Positions 40,740 through 48,400 of a stretch of 48,400 nucleotides of DNA are shown here, in pieces. The notes under the pieces were generated by a model. It saw nothing but the letters and a program-made list of their open reading frames with translations. It ran no database searches and was not told the DNA's origin. Source of the stretch: a virus; the IMG/VR virus record IMGVR_UViG_3300047666_000377, positions 1-48,400 of that record, one strand, 5' to 3'. Position 1 is the first letter of the stretch, and the number at the start of each line of letters is the position of its first letter. Both the position numbers and the translations under genes were made by a program.

Positions 40740-40969
40740 TCTAAAAGAGAAATTATTTCTTCTAGAGCACGTCTATAACCAATGCTGTCAGCTTGCTGAT
40801 AAGCCCAGTTAGGAGACTCATACTGAGGCTTATTAGTAGACAATGACGTACCTATCTTATCATTACATATATCAGTGAGCCTTGCTCTAGTAACTGTGGC
40901 AGACTTAAAGGCAGACTTAACATCTGCCTCCATCTGTGGTTCTAGTCCTTTAATCCATGTTGTCTTCAT
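40733..40969 (-). CDS. Small protein between portal and scaffold, 78 aa
   Basis: GGAG ribosome binding site one base after the portal stop. Helical (RRALEEIISLLEN at the end), probably a small dimer. No match recognised. Its 3' end overlaps the 46-bp repeat. Confidence 0.55.
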   Translation of the reverse strand: MKTTWIKGLEPQMEADVKSAFKSATVTRARLTDICNDKIGTSLSTNKPQYESPNWAYQQADSIGYRRALEEIISLLEN

Positions 40970-40970
40970 A

Positions 40971-42719
40971 TTACTCCGGTGTAGGGGCTGTGTCCCTTAT
41001 CAGCGTTTCTTCTTGAGCCCTTCCCATAAGACTCTGAGTCTCTTGCTGTTCAAACACAGCTATGTTAGGAGTAAAGATTTTATATCCACCTAGTCCTGTA
41101 ATATCCTCTACAAAGTCTGTTAGAGCTAAGGCAGACGTATGTGGGGCAATCATCTGACCTATAGGTGAGTTGAAGATAGTCATGACATTCTGCAAGTCCT
41201 GAGACTGCTTAGCAAAGTGCCTTGCACCAACTGGCCTTACTATGCCATTAGCTGTGATGTCTTCTCTAGTGATGCTTAGGAAGTCCTGTACACCTAGCTC
41301 TGCATCTGTAATACGTATAATGTCAGTGATGTCTAGGTTACGTCTAGAAGTTTCTAGCATATCATTTAGAAGAGGTTCTAGTAGATTAACTTCAAAGCTA
41401 GTTACCTTAGTCTGAAAAATACGACCAGCCGCTGTAGCCAACTGCATCACTTCTCCGAGGGTTTTCTCTCCTGGGGTACGTATGCCAGCCGCTTCTCTTG
41501 GAGCACCTGCATAAAGCTCCATACGGTCTTCTATAGCTGCCATCTCACTAGCTGCTGCCATTATGCCATTTAGATTCTTACCAAGCTCCTGTACGTCACC
41601 ATTCTCATCAATGGATATTTCAACTCCAGGCCCCCATACAAACTCTTCAACCTCACCTATCACCTTAAGTGGGGGGTGAACTGTTAAGTCCATTGCATCA
41701 GCTTTCAAGTTCTCTAGGTGATCTAGTCTATACTGTAGTCCTACAAGGTTGTCTAGTGGCCCCATAGCCCATAGGTTGTCTGGTCTATATCTCCAGCCTA
41801 CGTGACGTATGTTAGCTCCAGTAAACCATGTTGGTATTGGCTCATTACGAATTGACATTGATCGGTCTACAATGGTAATGATTCTGTCTGTAGTAAGCTC
41901 CCCTGTAGTACAGTCATTGTAGTCACCAAAGAACTCTAGTATTTCTACATAGTCACTCATGTAGTATTCACGCATATCACCAAAGCCATCAGCACTATAC
42001 TGAACAGCCTTGTCCCAGTCCTCTATGCTATAACCACCAGCAAGGCGCTTAATCTTCTCTCTACGCTCGATAGCAGCTTCCCAGAACCTTTGGTCAGGGT
42101 CTGTAGCAGCAAGCTTCTTGAGCTCTCCTAGTGTCTTGATGCTCCTAACCACTTTAAAGCTATCATCAAAACTGGAAGCTAGTGGATTGAATACAATGTC
42201 CAGTGGACTAATTCTACCAGCTCTAGGGCCAACATAGTCTGGTATGATTGTACCGTCTACAGTCTCCTTGTAACGTGCTTCAAAGTGTGAGGTGGCAAAG
42301 GCATTACCCTTGTCTATATAATCGTACACACACCTCTCTATCTCAGTACGGAACTTAGTCTCCCTAACCTTGTTGGACATATATCCTTCAATGGCCTGAG
42401 CTTTCTCCTTAAGCGCGTCTTCTCTGCTGTGAGCCTCCCACTTAACCCAGTTGTCATTAGGGAAGAGGGCTGAGATGTAGTTGGAGAACAAGTTGTCTCT
42501 TATCTGACATAGCTTAGGTATGGTGGTAGAGTTCTTCCAAGGGAGCTTGGAGTTGGTTGTAGTGGACGTGTCAGTAGCAAAGATGTAAGAGTCTAGCTCT
42601 TTCCACTCTTCTAGCTTCCCTCTACGCTGGTCATTGAATGTAGACCATATGTCTGTTACCCAAGCTGCCTCAGCATCTTGACCAGTGGCCTGTTGTATCT
42701 CTGCAACTTTGGTGCTCAA
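40971..42719 (-). CDS. Portal protein (head-tail connector), 582 aa
   Basis: T7 gp8-like size and family patterns: N-terminal LEEWKELDSYIFATDTSTTT, NLFSNYISALFPNDNWVKWE, then a stem with LQYRLDHLENLKADAMDLTV and a C-terminal barrel helix region. Dodecameric ring through which DNA is packaged. The frame extends to TTG 42752, but TTG 42719 has a perfect AGGAGA 7 nt upstream and begins right after the terminase stop; it is preferred. An uncommon TTG start for a late structural gene. Confidence 0.82.
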   Translation of the reverse strand: MSTKVAEIQQATGQDAEAAWVTDIWSTFNDQRRGKLEEWKELDSYIFATDTSTTTNSKLPWKNSTTIPKLCQIRDNLFSNYISALFPNDNWVKWEAHSREDALKEKAQAIEGYMSNKVRETKFRTEIERCVYDYIDKGNAFATSHFEARYKETVDGTIIPDYVGPRAGRISPLDIVFNPLASSFDDSFKVVRSIKTLGELKKLAATDPDQRFWEAAIERREKIKRLAGGYSIEDWDKAVQYSADGFGDMREYYMSDYVEILEFFGDYNDCTTGELTTDRIITIVDRSMSIRNEPIPTWFTGANIRHVGWRYRPDNLWAMGPLDNLVGLQYRLDHLENLKADAMDLTVHPPLKVIGEVEEFVWGPGVEISIDENGDVQELGKNLNGIMAAASEMAAIEDRMELYAGAPREAAGIRTPGEKTLGEVMQLATAAGRIFQTKVTSFEVNLLEPLLNDMLETSRRNLDITDIIRITDAELGVQDFLSITREDITANGIVRPVGARHFAKQSQDLQNVMTIFNSPIGQMIAPHTSALALTDFVEDITGLGGYKIFTPNIAVFEQQETQSLMGRAQEETLIRDTAPTPE

Positions 42720-42738
42720 TTTGATTCTCCTAGTGTGA

Positions 42739-44349
42739 TCATCTGAATGCAATACCTCCGAATCTACTTGAGGTAGCTGGCATTCCTGATAGTAGTTCTT
42801 CTACTGCGCTGTTCTTTCTTTGCTTAGGCGCAACTGCTATATCAACAGCAGAAGCCAAGGCATCCTTCATATCGTCATGTGGAGGGTTGAGCATGATAAG
42901 CTCCTCCTCTAGTTGAGAAGTCCAACCACCTTCAGAGTGCCATACTAGCAGGGCATCATACCTGTGCTCTAGTGAGGCCTTGATACGCTCCTCCTTACTA
43001 CCCTCAGCCTTCCCCGGTCTAAACTCATCTACTGGTAGGCTAAGTCCGTTTCTCTTTAGCTCGTCCTTGATACCATTTACAATGACTTGCTGAGCGACTG
43101 TGACTTCTGCTCGTAGCTTATTAAAGCCCCACTTAGAGTGGAGAGCTAAGATGTGTTTGAAGTACTCACTAGTACGATCAGACTTAAACCTGTCTATGTC
43201 TAGTACATAGATATTCTTATCACAGTCTATTCCTATTACAACAATAGCTGTGTAATCTGCTGCCTTGTTAAGAGAGAATGCAAAGTCAATAGCTGCATAG
43301 ATGTTTAGCTTCTTACCACTATACTCCCATCTACTACCATTCCTTCTGAGCATACGTTGATTGAAGTATTGGAACTTCTCACGGTTAATACGTTCAGAGC
43401 CGGGGGCATTAGGATTGTTATAGTACTGAGCACTATACTGAACCACGTCAGAGTATTCAGCCCTAATCCTAGCTAGTGACCTCTGGTCAAAGCCAAACGC
43501 CTTACCATCACTACGTACAGCCCTAGGCCAAGTGAAGATGCCATCTGTCTCTACTACATACTCTTGGATAGACCATACTGGAACCTTGCCTAAGAAGTCT
43601 CCATCATCATTGAAGTCCTCGAATGCTTGCTCTCTCCAAGTGTCATAGATGTCCTTTGGGTGGTAACGAGTACCACAAGCCATAGTAAATCCACCAGTGT
43701 TACGTATAGAAGTAAACTGGGAGGCCTTCTTAGAGACTGAATCCCTTCCATCTTCCGTATACGCATTCTCTGGAACCACTAAATCATCTGCTATAATAAT
43801 GTCAGCGTGCCAACCAGTAGTGTTGGTTGTCATACCAGCAGTCTTAATAGTAGCGTCTCGTACTCCTTCCTCTGCTCGCTTAGGGTGATCTATCATGATT
43901 GACATGGAAGACCACTTCTCTCTCTTGCCCTCTTGTGGGTTGATGTACTCAGGGAAGTATCTTCTGTACAACGTACTACCTAACACGTTCTTAACAGCGT
44001 ATAGCTGAGAGATGGCTAGTTCAGCCGTAGCTGACACGTATAGCATAGTTACTTCTGGATGCCTTGTAACTATCCAAGCACACCACGTAGCTACCATGTG
44101 AGACTTTAGGTGAGCACGAGGTAGCATGATAAGCTTGTTACTCGTAGTCTCAGTCCCTTGGCCAAACAGGGTGTAGTCCTGCATCCACCTAAATATCTCG
44201 AAGTGGATGGAGCCATACATGTACCCCGGATTTACCAGCCTAGCAAAGAAGGAGAGGTCTGTCATAGCCCTCTCCCTGACTTCCTTAGCAGCCTCTGGCA
44301 TACGCTTTAGTTTAACCTTAGCCTCTGCTAACCAGTCATCCTCTTGCAT
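42739..44349 (-). CDS. Terminase large subunit, 536 aa
   Basis: Packaging motor. ATPase: LIMLPRAHLKSHM near residue 87 (variant Walker A with Lys), LYVSATAEL near 122, IIIADDLV near 190 (Walker B) and FTMACGTRYHP near 220. Nuclease: AIDFAFSLNKAADYTA near 350 (metal-binding Asp), VLDIDRFKSD and PHDDMKDALASAVDIA near 500. Similar to T7 gp19 and marine podophage terminases. GGAGCGGAAG ribosome binding site; one base after TerS. Confidence 0.92.
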   Translation of the reverse strand: MQEDDWLAEAKVKLKRMPEAAKEVRERAMTDLSFFARLVNPGYMYGSIHFEIFRWMQDYTLFGQGTETTSNKLIMLPRAHLKSHMVATWCAWIVTRHPEVTMLYVSATAELAISQLYAVKNVLGSTLYRRYFPEYINPQEGKREKWSSMSIMIDHPKRAEEGVRDATIKTAGMTTNTTGWHADIIIADDLVVPENAYTEDGRDSVSKKASQFTSIRNTGGFTMACGTRYHPKDIYDTWREQAFEDFNDDGDFLGKVPVWSIQEYVVETDGIFTWPRAVRSDGKAFGFDQRSLARIRAEYSDVVQYSAQYYNNPNAPGSERINREKFQYFNQRMLRRNGSRWEYSGKKLNIYAAIDFAFSLNKAADYTAIVVIGIDCDKNIYVLDIDRFKSDRTSEYFKHILALHSKWGFNKLRAEVTVAQQVIVNGIKDELKRNGLSLPVDEFRPGKAEGSKEERIKASLEHRYDALLVWHSEGGWTSQLEEELIMLNPPHDDMKDALASAVDIAVAPKQRKNSAVEELLSGMPATSSRFGGIAFR

Positions 44350-44350
44350 A

Positions 44351-44863
44351 CTACTTCCGCTCCATCAGTCTCACAACGTCTGCACTAAACTCGTCATCAA
44401 TACGCTTCTGTATCTTCTCTTCCTTAACCTTCTCAGACTTACTAGGTCGTCCGGGTTCACGCTTATTCCAACCTCTATCAGCCAACCACTTAGCAGACTG
44501 GAAGTTACCATCCTGTGCTGTGCTGTCTATGATAGAGCGAACAGCCTGAGAGCGGAGGCTAAGTTCTAGCTCCTCTCTCCACTCCTCAAACCTCTTGTGG
44601 AACAGCTTGTTCTCATTCAATCTCTTCCAGTGGTTCCAGCCTAGTAGGTAGGTGTTAGCAAACTCATACTCTACTATGTCCTCCATCTCTAGGTAGAGAC
44701 GCTTGAGAGAAGGGTAGGTGTGTCCATTCTTCTCATAGTAGAAGTCATCATCCTTCAAGGTGTACACTGCTGTGTCTGTATTGTATCCTACCTCTAAGAA
44801 GAGGCTTTGTGTCATGGGTCTACCCATGCTGTCCTTAAGTAAGGACTTATCTATTTCTATCAT
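44351..44863 (-). CDS. Terminase small subunit, 170 aa
   Basis: Directly upstream of TerL, with typical helical content and a basic C-terminus (KWLADRGWNKREPGRPSKSE), which binds DNA. The N-terminal half has strand-rich DDFYYEKNGHTYPSLKRLYL. The DNA-recognising small terminase of this group is poorly conserved; position is the strongest evidence. Confidence 0.7.
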   Translation of the reverse strand: MIEIDKSLLKDSMGRPMTQSLFLEVGYNTDTAVYTLKDDDFYYEKNGHTYPSLKRLYLEMEDIVEYEFANTYLLGWNHWKRLNENKLFHKRFEEWREELELSLRSQAVRSIIDSTAQDGNFQSAKWLADRGWNKREPGRPSKSEKVKEEKIQKRIDDEFSADVVRLMERK

Positions 44864-44873
44864 TTAATATCTC

Positions 44874-47300
44874 TTAAGTTATATCTGTTACAGGGCCAGC
44901 AAGTCTATCTAGCACATCAATAGAAATATTGCGGGCGATAATAGTGTTCATAACTAAGCCGTAGCCAAATGTCCAGAGGTCGCCATAAGGAACTGCTATT
45001 GGCCCTTGGTTTACACCGTCAACATGAATTTGCACAGTTGTTGTCCCAGAAGGATCGCCTAAGTATTGCTGAGGTCTAATCTTTATCTCTATAAACGCAC
45101 CAGCTATAAGCTTAGCGCCTAGTCCAGTAATATTAGTTGTACCTACTTGAGTAACTGTGCCATCAACTACTTTGCTGATACCGAACTCGTCCAACGTCCC
45201 ACCGTTATTAAACTTAAAGATGTTGTAGCAGTTCGCCTTAGCATCGTAGTCATTGAAATGAGAATACAGTAAGTACTCTGTTGTGGTGGCCATTGTATCA
45301 GTTAGCGTGAAGCTAATAGTTGAGAATGTGTTATCACCTTGCCAGTACCGCATCCACAAAGGCTGTGGGTTATTAACATCATATGTGTTGTAGTGTGGTA
45401 CTAATGAGTTCTTAAAACGGAAAGTTCTGTTGAATGTCACTGTCCCACCACCAGTAAGGCGCGTAAATTCAAAGTCACCAAGCAAAGAGTTTGGCACAAC
45501 AAATAAAGCGCCAACCTTTTGCACTCCGCCCGCAGCACTTGCGTTTATAAAGATACGGTTTAAGCCATACCGCAAAGAGCATATACGCTGTAGCCCTGTA
45601 TAGATAACGTCCAAAGGCTCACCGAAGACAACCCCCGAAGGAATTGTGCTGTTATCGTCATACGTGGTGCTTGCAACTAGAAATGTAGGCTGCACAACAC
45701 TTGTATCTATTGGTACATAGAACACTGTGCAAGGCTGTTCTGCATAGACGGGTAGTACTAACATTGTTTCCCCCGCAGTAGTAGCAGCAGGGAATATGTA
45801 GAAGTACTCGCTTAGCGCCTCAACTGCAACCCCTCGATCTGTCACAGCTCTAGTTAAGATGTTTGGCAGCGTGTCACTTGTAATATTATAAGACTCATCT
45901 TCGATCTTATAGTTGGGACTACCACACCAAGCTTTATAAGGCTTGTTTGAAACTCTCTTAACTTGAGCACACATTTCAGTAAACAAGTAACCTGCATGGA
46001 TTCTGTGGCCTAAGTCTTTAGGATGCACTTGGTCAGAAGCTGAAGGAGTTATGATGTCACCGTAGTTCAAAGCATCAAAGCCGTCTAGCGCATCCATCTG
46101 AGGCTGACCATAAGCTAAATGCTCAAGGTTATACTTCTGAGCTAAGTTATCTTGTACCGCATTAATAATAGTAACGGTCTGGTCACCATCTCGCTTGGCT
46201 CCACCTGTATTACCAAAGTGTTGTGATGTTGCCACTGGTGTTTGAAGTATTGGTTGAACACCTCGCAAGAAGCAGTCAATGATTGTGCACTCCATGTCAA
46301 TAGAGTAGTTCGTAATAATGGTTGCTGTATCATCTTCGTTAGCTGAGTCGCTTGTACCAAAACCTAATACTATAGCTGCTACGTCAGTCCAGTTTACATT
46401 TGATCCTGCCGTTCTAAACCACACGTTATACCAATGTTGCAATCCAAAGTCTGAGCGATACGACTCTGAATCAAAACCACCGTTATAACATTCAGCAGTT
46501 GTCTTATTAGGGCCATGGTTATTAGCTAGACCTTCTAATAATTCAGGGTAAGCAACAGGGCTTTCAGCAATAGTGACAGAGAATGGCGATGCGTCTGATG
46601 AGGTTGAAGGTGTATGTCCTGTAGTCTGCGCTCCATCAGTTGTACTATCTGAGTAGAAGCCAAGAGGCTTACTCGTACCGCTTATCCAGTGACCATAGAT
46701 TTCCTTCATGGTTAGGATTTTTCTGATATGCGGGAACGCTAGATTAGCTGCATCCATCGCTGCAATATAAGCTTTCATGATTGCCCAGTTAGCATCTACT
46801 AATGCCGTGCTCGTCATCGTGGTAGTGGAAACTAAGTACCCAAAAGCCTGTGGCATTGTTGTGGCATTTAACCTTAGGACTAAAGCTAATGTAGCAACCC
46901 CAGTGCACTGAACAATGTTCATAGCGTTTGTGGTAACGCCTGAGGCTAGTACTACATCAAAGGTAGAGTTGTCCCTGTCCACAGCAACTATTATATCACC
47001 AACTACTAAGGTACTATCAGCCGCAGCTAGAGCTATAGTTGGATAGTAGTTGACATCCCCTGTCAAGATTGTGAAGGGGCCAGTATTTAATAATTGCCCG
47101 TATGTAGCAGCCTCTTGTGCGTTTGTTGCATTTGGTAGGTTTAGAATGCGGTTAGAGTTCATATCTAAGTCAGCTTCTAACTGCTTACCACCAAGCTTAC
47201 TTAGCAGGTTGTTATTAATCTCAGCCTTAATTGTATCAAAGTTCTCATTAATAGCAGTTCGCTTAAAGCCACTACCAACATCTTTCAATACTATAGTCAT
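44874..47300 (-). CDS. Tail spike / fibre with SGNH esterase-like domain, 808 aa
   Basis: N-terminus INENFDTIKAEINNNLLSKL followed by a Gly-Asn-rich segment is the usual tail-attachment module. The central domain has an SGNH set: GFYSDSTTDG near 215 (block I, Ser in SDS), VLGFGTSDSAN near 312 (block III, Asn replaced by Ser) and SDQVHPKDLGHRIHAG near 422 (block V, Asp and His), suggesting ester hydrolysis such as deacetylation of surface polysaccharide. The C-terminal part is beta-rich, perhaps trimeric. Two ATG codons are near; the second (47300) has the better spacing from AAGGAA. Codons deviate from the cta-rich norm, as expected for a host-range gene. First gene of the leftward arm. Confidence 0.75.
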   Translation of the reverse strand: MTIVLKDVGSGFKRTAINENFDTIKAEINNNLLSKLGGKQLEADLDMNSNRILNLPNATNAQEAATYGQLLNTGPFTILTGDVNYYPTIALAAADSTLVVGDIIVAVDRDNSTFDVVLASGVTTNAMNIVQCTGVATLALVLRLNATTMPQAFGYLVSTTTMTSTALVDANWAIMKAYIAAMDAANLAFPHIRKILTMKEIYGHWISGTSKPLGFYSDSTTDGAQTTGHTPSTSSDASPFSVTIAESPVAYPELLEGLANNHGPNKTTAECYNGGFDSESYRSDFGLQHWYNVWFRTAGSNVNWTDVAAIVLGFGTSDSANEDDTATIITNYSIDMECTIIDCFLRGVQPILQTPVATSQHFGNTGGAKRDGDQTVTIINAVQDNLAQKYNLEHLAYGQPQMDALDGFDALNYGDIITPSASDQVHPKDLGHRIHAGYLFTEMCAQVKRVSNKPYKAWCGSPNYKIEDESYNITSDTLPNILTRAVTDRGVAVEALSEYFYIFPAATTAGETMLVLPVYAEQPCTVFYVPIDTSVVQPTFLVASTTYDDNSTIPSGVVFGEPLDVIYTGLQRICSLRYGLNRIFINASAAGGVQKVGALFVVPNSLLGDFEFTRLTGGGTVTFNRTFRFKNSLVPHYNTYDVNNPQPLWMRYWQGDNTFSTISFTLTDTMATTTEYLLYSHFNDYDAKANCYNIFKFNNGGTLDEFGISKVVDGTVTQVGTTNITGLGAKLIAGAFIEIKIRPQQYLGDPSGTTTVQIHVDGVNQGPIAVPYGDLWTFGYGLVMNTIIARNISIDVLDRLAGPVTDIT

Positions 47301-47913
47301 AATCATTTCCTTTTAGGTGTGGAGGCGAAACCACACTAGATGCGCCTTGTTGTCGTGTCGTGTTAGTTAGGACTACTAAAACTAATATAGTCAATTTCAT
47401 TCGTTTCACTCATTCCCATTGACGAGACTACTTAATAGCAGGACTCGCCCGTTAGGGCTATATGATGTCCTCCCTTGCCTGAGCAGGAGACAGTGAGTAT
47501 ATTAAATATAATCTGGGGAGGGCTGTAATTTCGGCTAGAAAATATTGAGGGGTAATGCACTATAGGAACTACCCCCTTGCCCCCCTTGCCCTCCCCTTGA
47601 CAAGTCTCATTATATGTGCTAGGCAGGTTAGGTTGTGTACAATATAGTTGTGTACAGGCTAGTGGTGGTCTTAACTAACCTGGTTATTTACATTACTCCT
47701 TCATATACTATTAAGTAGTCCTTTAGGGGGTCGTGCCTTGCAATGACTGAGCTGTAGACTATCTATAGACTTCCCTTGCATTGTCTACTAGTAGTCTACT
47801 TACTACTATCTATATAGACTTGTCTCTAGTCCTGTAAGTAGTCCTTCTTTATGTCCTACTACTAGTAGTCGATAGACGTTTATATATAGCTATTGTTTCT
47901 TTCTAATTAAGTG

Positions 47914-47942
47914 TTGACTTCCTCGACGTATCTATATACACT
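47914..47942 (+). promoter_or_regulatory. Sigma70-like promoter
   Basis: TTGACT, 17-bp spacer, TACACT, reading rightward. A hairpin begins about 14 bases after the -10, inside the likely 5' leader. First of a series of rightward promoters feeding the early arm across the genome ends. Confidence 0.55.
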
Positions 47943-48001
47943 TGTTTCATGGTTTGAGAGGCAACCTTCTTGGTTACTCTCTTCTCTAGACTCAATGAGA
48001 G

Positions 48002-48030
48002 TTGACCGCCTCACAAGCTGGTCGTTAAAC
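48002..48030 (+). promoter_or_regulatory. Weak sigma70-like promoter
   Basis: TTGACC, 17-bp spacer, TTAAAC. The -35 is good and the -10 is poor (three of six). Its value lies in the regular tandem arrangement with its neighbours. Confidence 0.3.
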
Positions 48031-48033
48031 GAG

Positions 48034-48061
48034 TTGACAAGCAGTAAAGAATAGGTATAAT
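48034..48061 (+). promoter_or_regulatory. Consensus sigma70 promoter
   Basis: Exact TTGACA and exact TATAAT separated by 16 bp, rightward. The strongest promoter in the window and the best candidate for immediate expression of the early genes by host RNA polymerase. Confidence 0.82.
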
Positions 48062-48129
48062 GTAAATCATCAAAGGTTAAGCAGTACTGACTAGCAGCTT
48101 ATTAGCTAGAAAGTATTTTCAGTAAAGAG

Positions 48130-48158
48130 TTGACAGTGTTTCCATCTTCTGAGATGAT
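48130..48158 (+). promoter_or_regulatory. Sigma70-like promoter
   Basis: Exact TTGACA, 17-bp spacer, GATGAT (four of six). Located about 70 bases before the terminal repeat and pointing into it. Confidence 0.5.
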
Positions 48159-48224
48159 GCACTCCTCAACTGAATAAGCCTAATTGGATAGGTGGTCAAG
48201 GCCAAGTTAGAATGGCCTAGCAGG

Positions 48225-48400
48225 AAGCTAAACTAATAGTGTGTAGTCGCACTAGCTCATAGATAACAGAGCAGAATGACGCGAGACATGGCATTAAAAC
48301 CCCTAGTCGAATCTACAAAAAGTTAATAGCAAAGCTTTGCGAATAGGCCAGACTTAATTGTCTACCCTTGCCACTTAGCCAAGCTATTAGCGTTTAAAGA
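48225..48400. repeat. Right copy of direct terminal repeat
   Basis: Same as 1-176 except g at 48351 for c at 127. Runs to the window end. Confidence 0.9.

Larger units (their letters stand above)
47301..48224. promoter_or_regulatory. Right-end control region, non-coding
   Basis: About 920 bases without a convincing gene. From left: a hairpin GTGTGG / CCACAC (47317-47336) just before the spike gene, a nested hairpin GGAC-GCCC / GGGC-GTCC (47441-47470), a GGGGTA / TACCCC stem (47549-47575), a 10-bp direct repeat gttgtgtaca (47632 and 47647), palindromes ctactagtag (47785-47794) and actactagtagt (47858-47869), a strong stem GAGAG-AACC / GGTT-CTCTC (47956-47981), and the promoters listed separately. 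Packaging or replication signals may also lie here. Confidence 0.6.

Noticed and set aside
47558-47566. T7 RNA polymerase promoter look-alike (CACTATAGG after TAAT)
   Set aside because: The upstream half of the 23-bp T7 promoter is missing, it lies inside a hairpin loop, there is no second copy and no phage RNA polymerase gene.
47301-48224. tRNA gene or CRISPR array in the right-end region
   Set aside because: Hairpins do not form a cloverleaf with T-arm, and the direct repeats are too short and irregular for an array.
1-48400. Prophage or temperate features (integrase, repressor, att site)
   Set aside because: None found on either strand; the polymerase Tyr at the 762-equivalent position and full lytic gene set argue for a virulent phage.

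Overview
The window reads as an essentially complete genome of a strictly lytic, tailed double-stranded DNA phage with a short-tailed (podovirus) virion, about 48 kb long. The last 176 bases (48225-48400) repeat the first 176 with one mismatch, so the window is either a linear genome with short direct terminal repeats or a circularly overlapping assembly. There is no integrase, excisionase, repressor, tRNA or single-subunit RNA polymerase. The gene set (T7-like primase-helicase, family A DNA polymerase, 5'-3' exonuclease, PhoH, monomeric B12-dependent ribonucleotide reductase, T7-like tail tube and ejection proteins) and the two convergent arms are what I know of the SIO1 / VpV262 / cobavirus group (Zobellviridae). 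That placement is inference from content and layout. The host is probably an aquatic Gram-negative bacterium; a lysis cassette with an outer-membrane lipoprotein supports Gram-negative.

Layout. (1) 1-284 and 47301-48400 form a control region that becomes contiguous when the ends are joined. It carries rightward sigma70-like promoters, one of them full consensus (TTGACA-16-TATAAT), many hairpins, and short palindromic motifs shared with the early intergenic regions. (2) 285-7025, + strand: small early genes, mostly unknown, plus a zinc-binding 446-residue protein, an M20-like metallopeptidase and a DUF3310-like protein. (3) 7109-13708, + strand: replication, with primase-helicase, an ECF-like sigma factor, DNA polymerase, a probable SSB and the exonuclease. 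(4) 13701-21067, + strand: nucleic-acid and nucleotide metabolism, with two calcineurin-like phosphoesterases, an HNH nuclease, a minimal RNA ligase, PhoH, a ClpP-like protease and class II RNR. (5) 47300 down to 21108, - strand: virion and lysis genes in the order tail spike with an SGNH esterase-like domain, TerS, TerL, portal, small protein, scaffold, major capsid, decoration-like protein, terminator, head fibre-like protein, tail tube A, small protein, tail tube B, small protein, three internal (ejection) proteins, lysozyme, two small proteins, large fibre-like protein, SWG-repeat protein, holin-like protein, spanin-like lipoprotein, membrane coiled-coil protein. The - strand operon ends in an intrinsic terminator where the arms meet.

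How it works together. Host RNA polymerase probably starts at the right-end promoters and reads the + arm. The replisome is T7-like without a phage RNA polymerase. RNR (needing host cobalamin) and host DNA degradation supply nucleotides. Late genes are transcribed leftward from a promoter I could not pin down; the phage sigma-like protein is a natural candidate for controlling that switch. Packaging, a T7-like head-tail connector and ejection proteins, and a holin / lysozyme / spanin cassette complete the cycle.

Most noteworthy: an exonuclease whose catalytic N-terminus lies upstream of every canonical start (apparent AUU start or frameshift); a stand-alone sigma-like gene in the replication module; a phosphoesterase / RNA ligase cluster that may be an RNA-repair system; a phage M20-like peptidase; a 46-bp bipartite repeat shared by the early arm and the scaffold/capsid region; codon-usage islands centred on catalytic motifs of polymerase, exonuclease and RNR; a candidate one-piece spanin; and a four-copy palindrome family confined to control regions.
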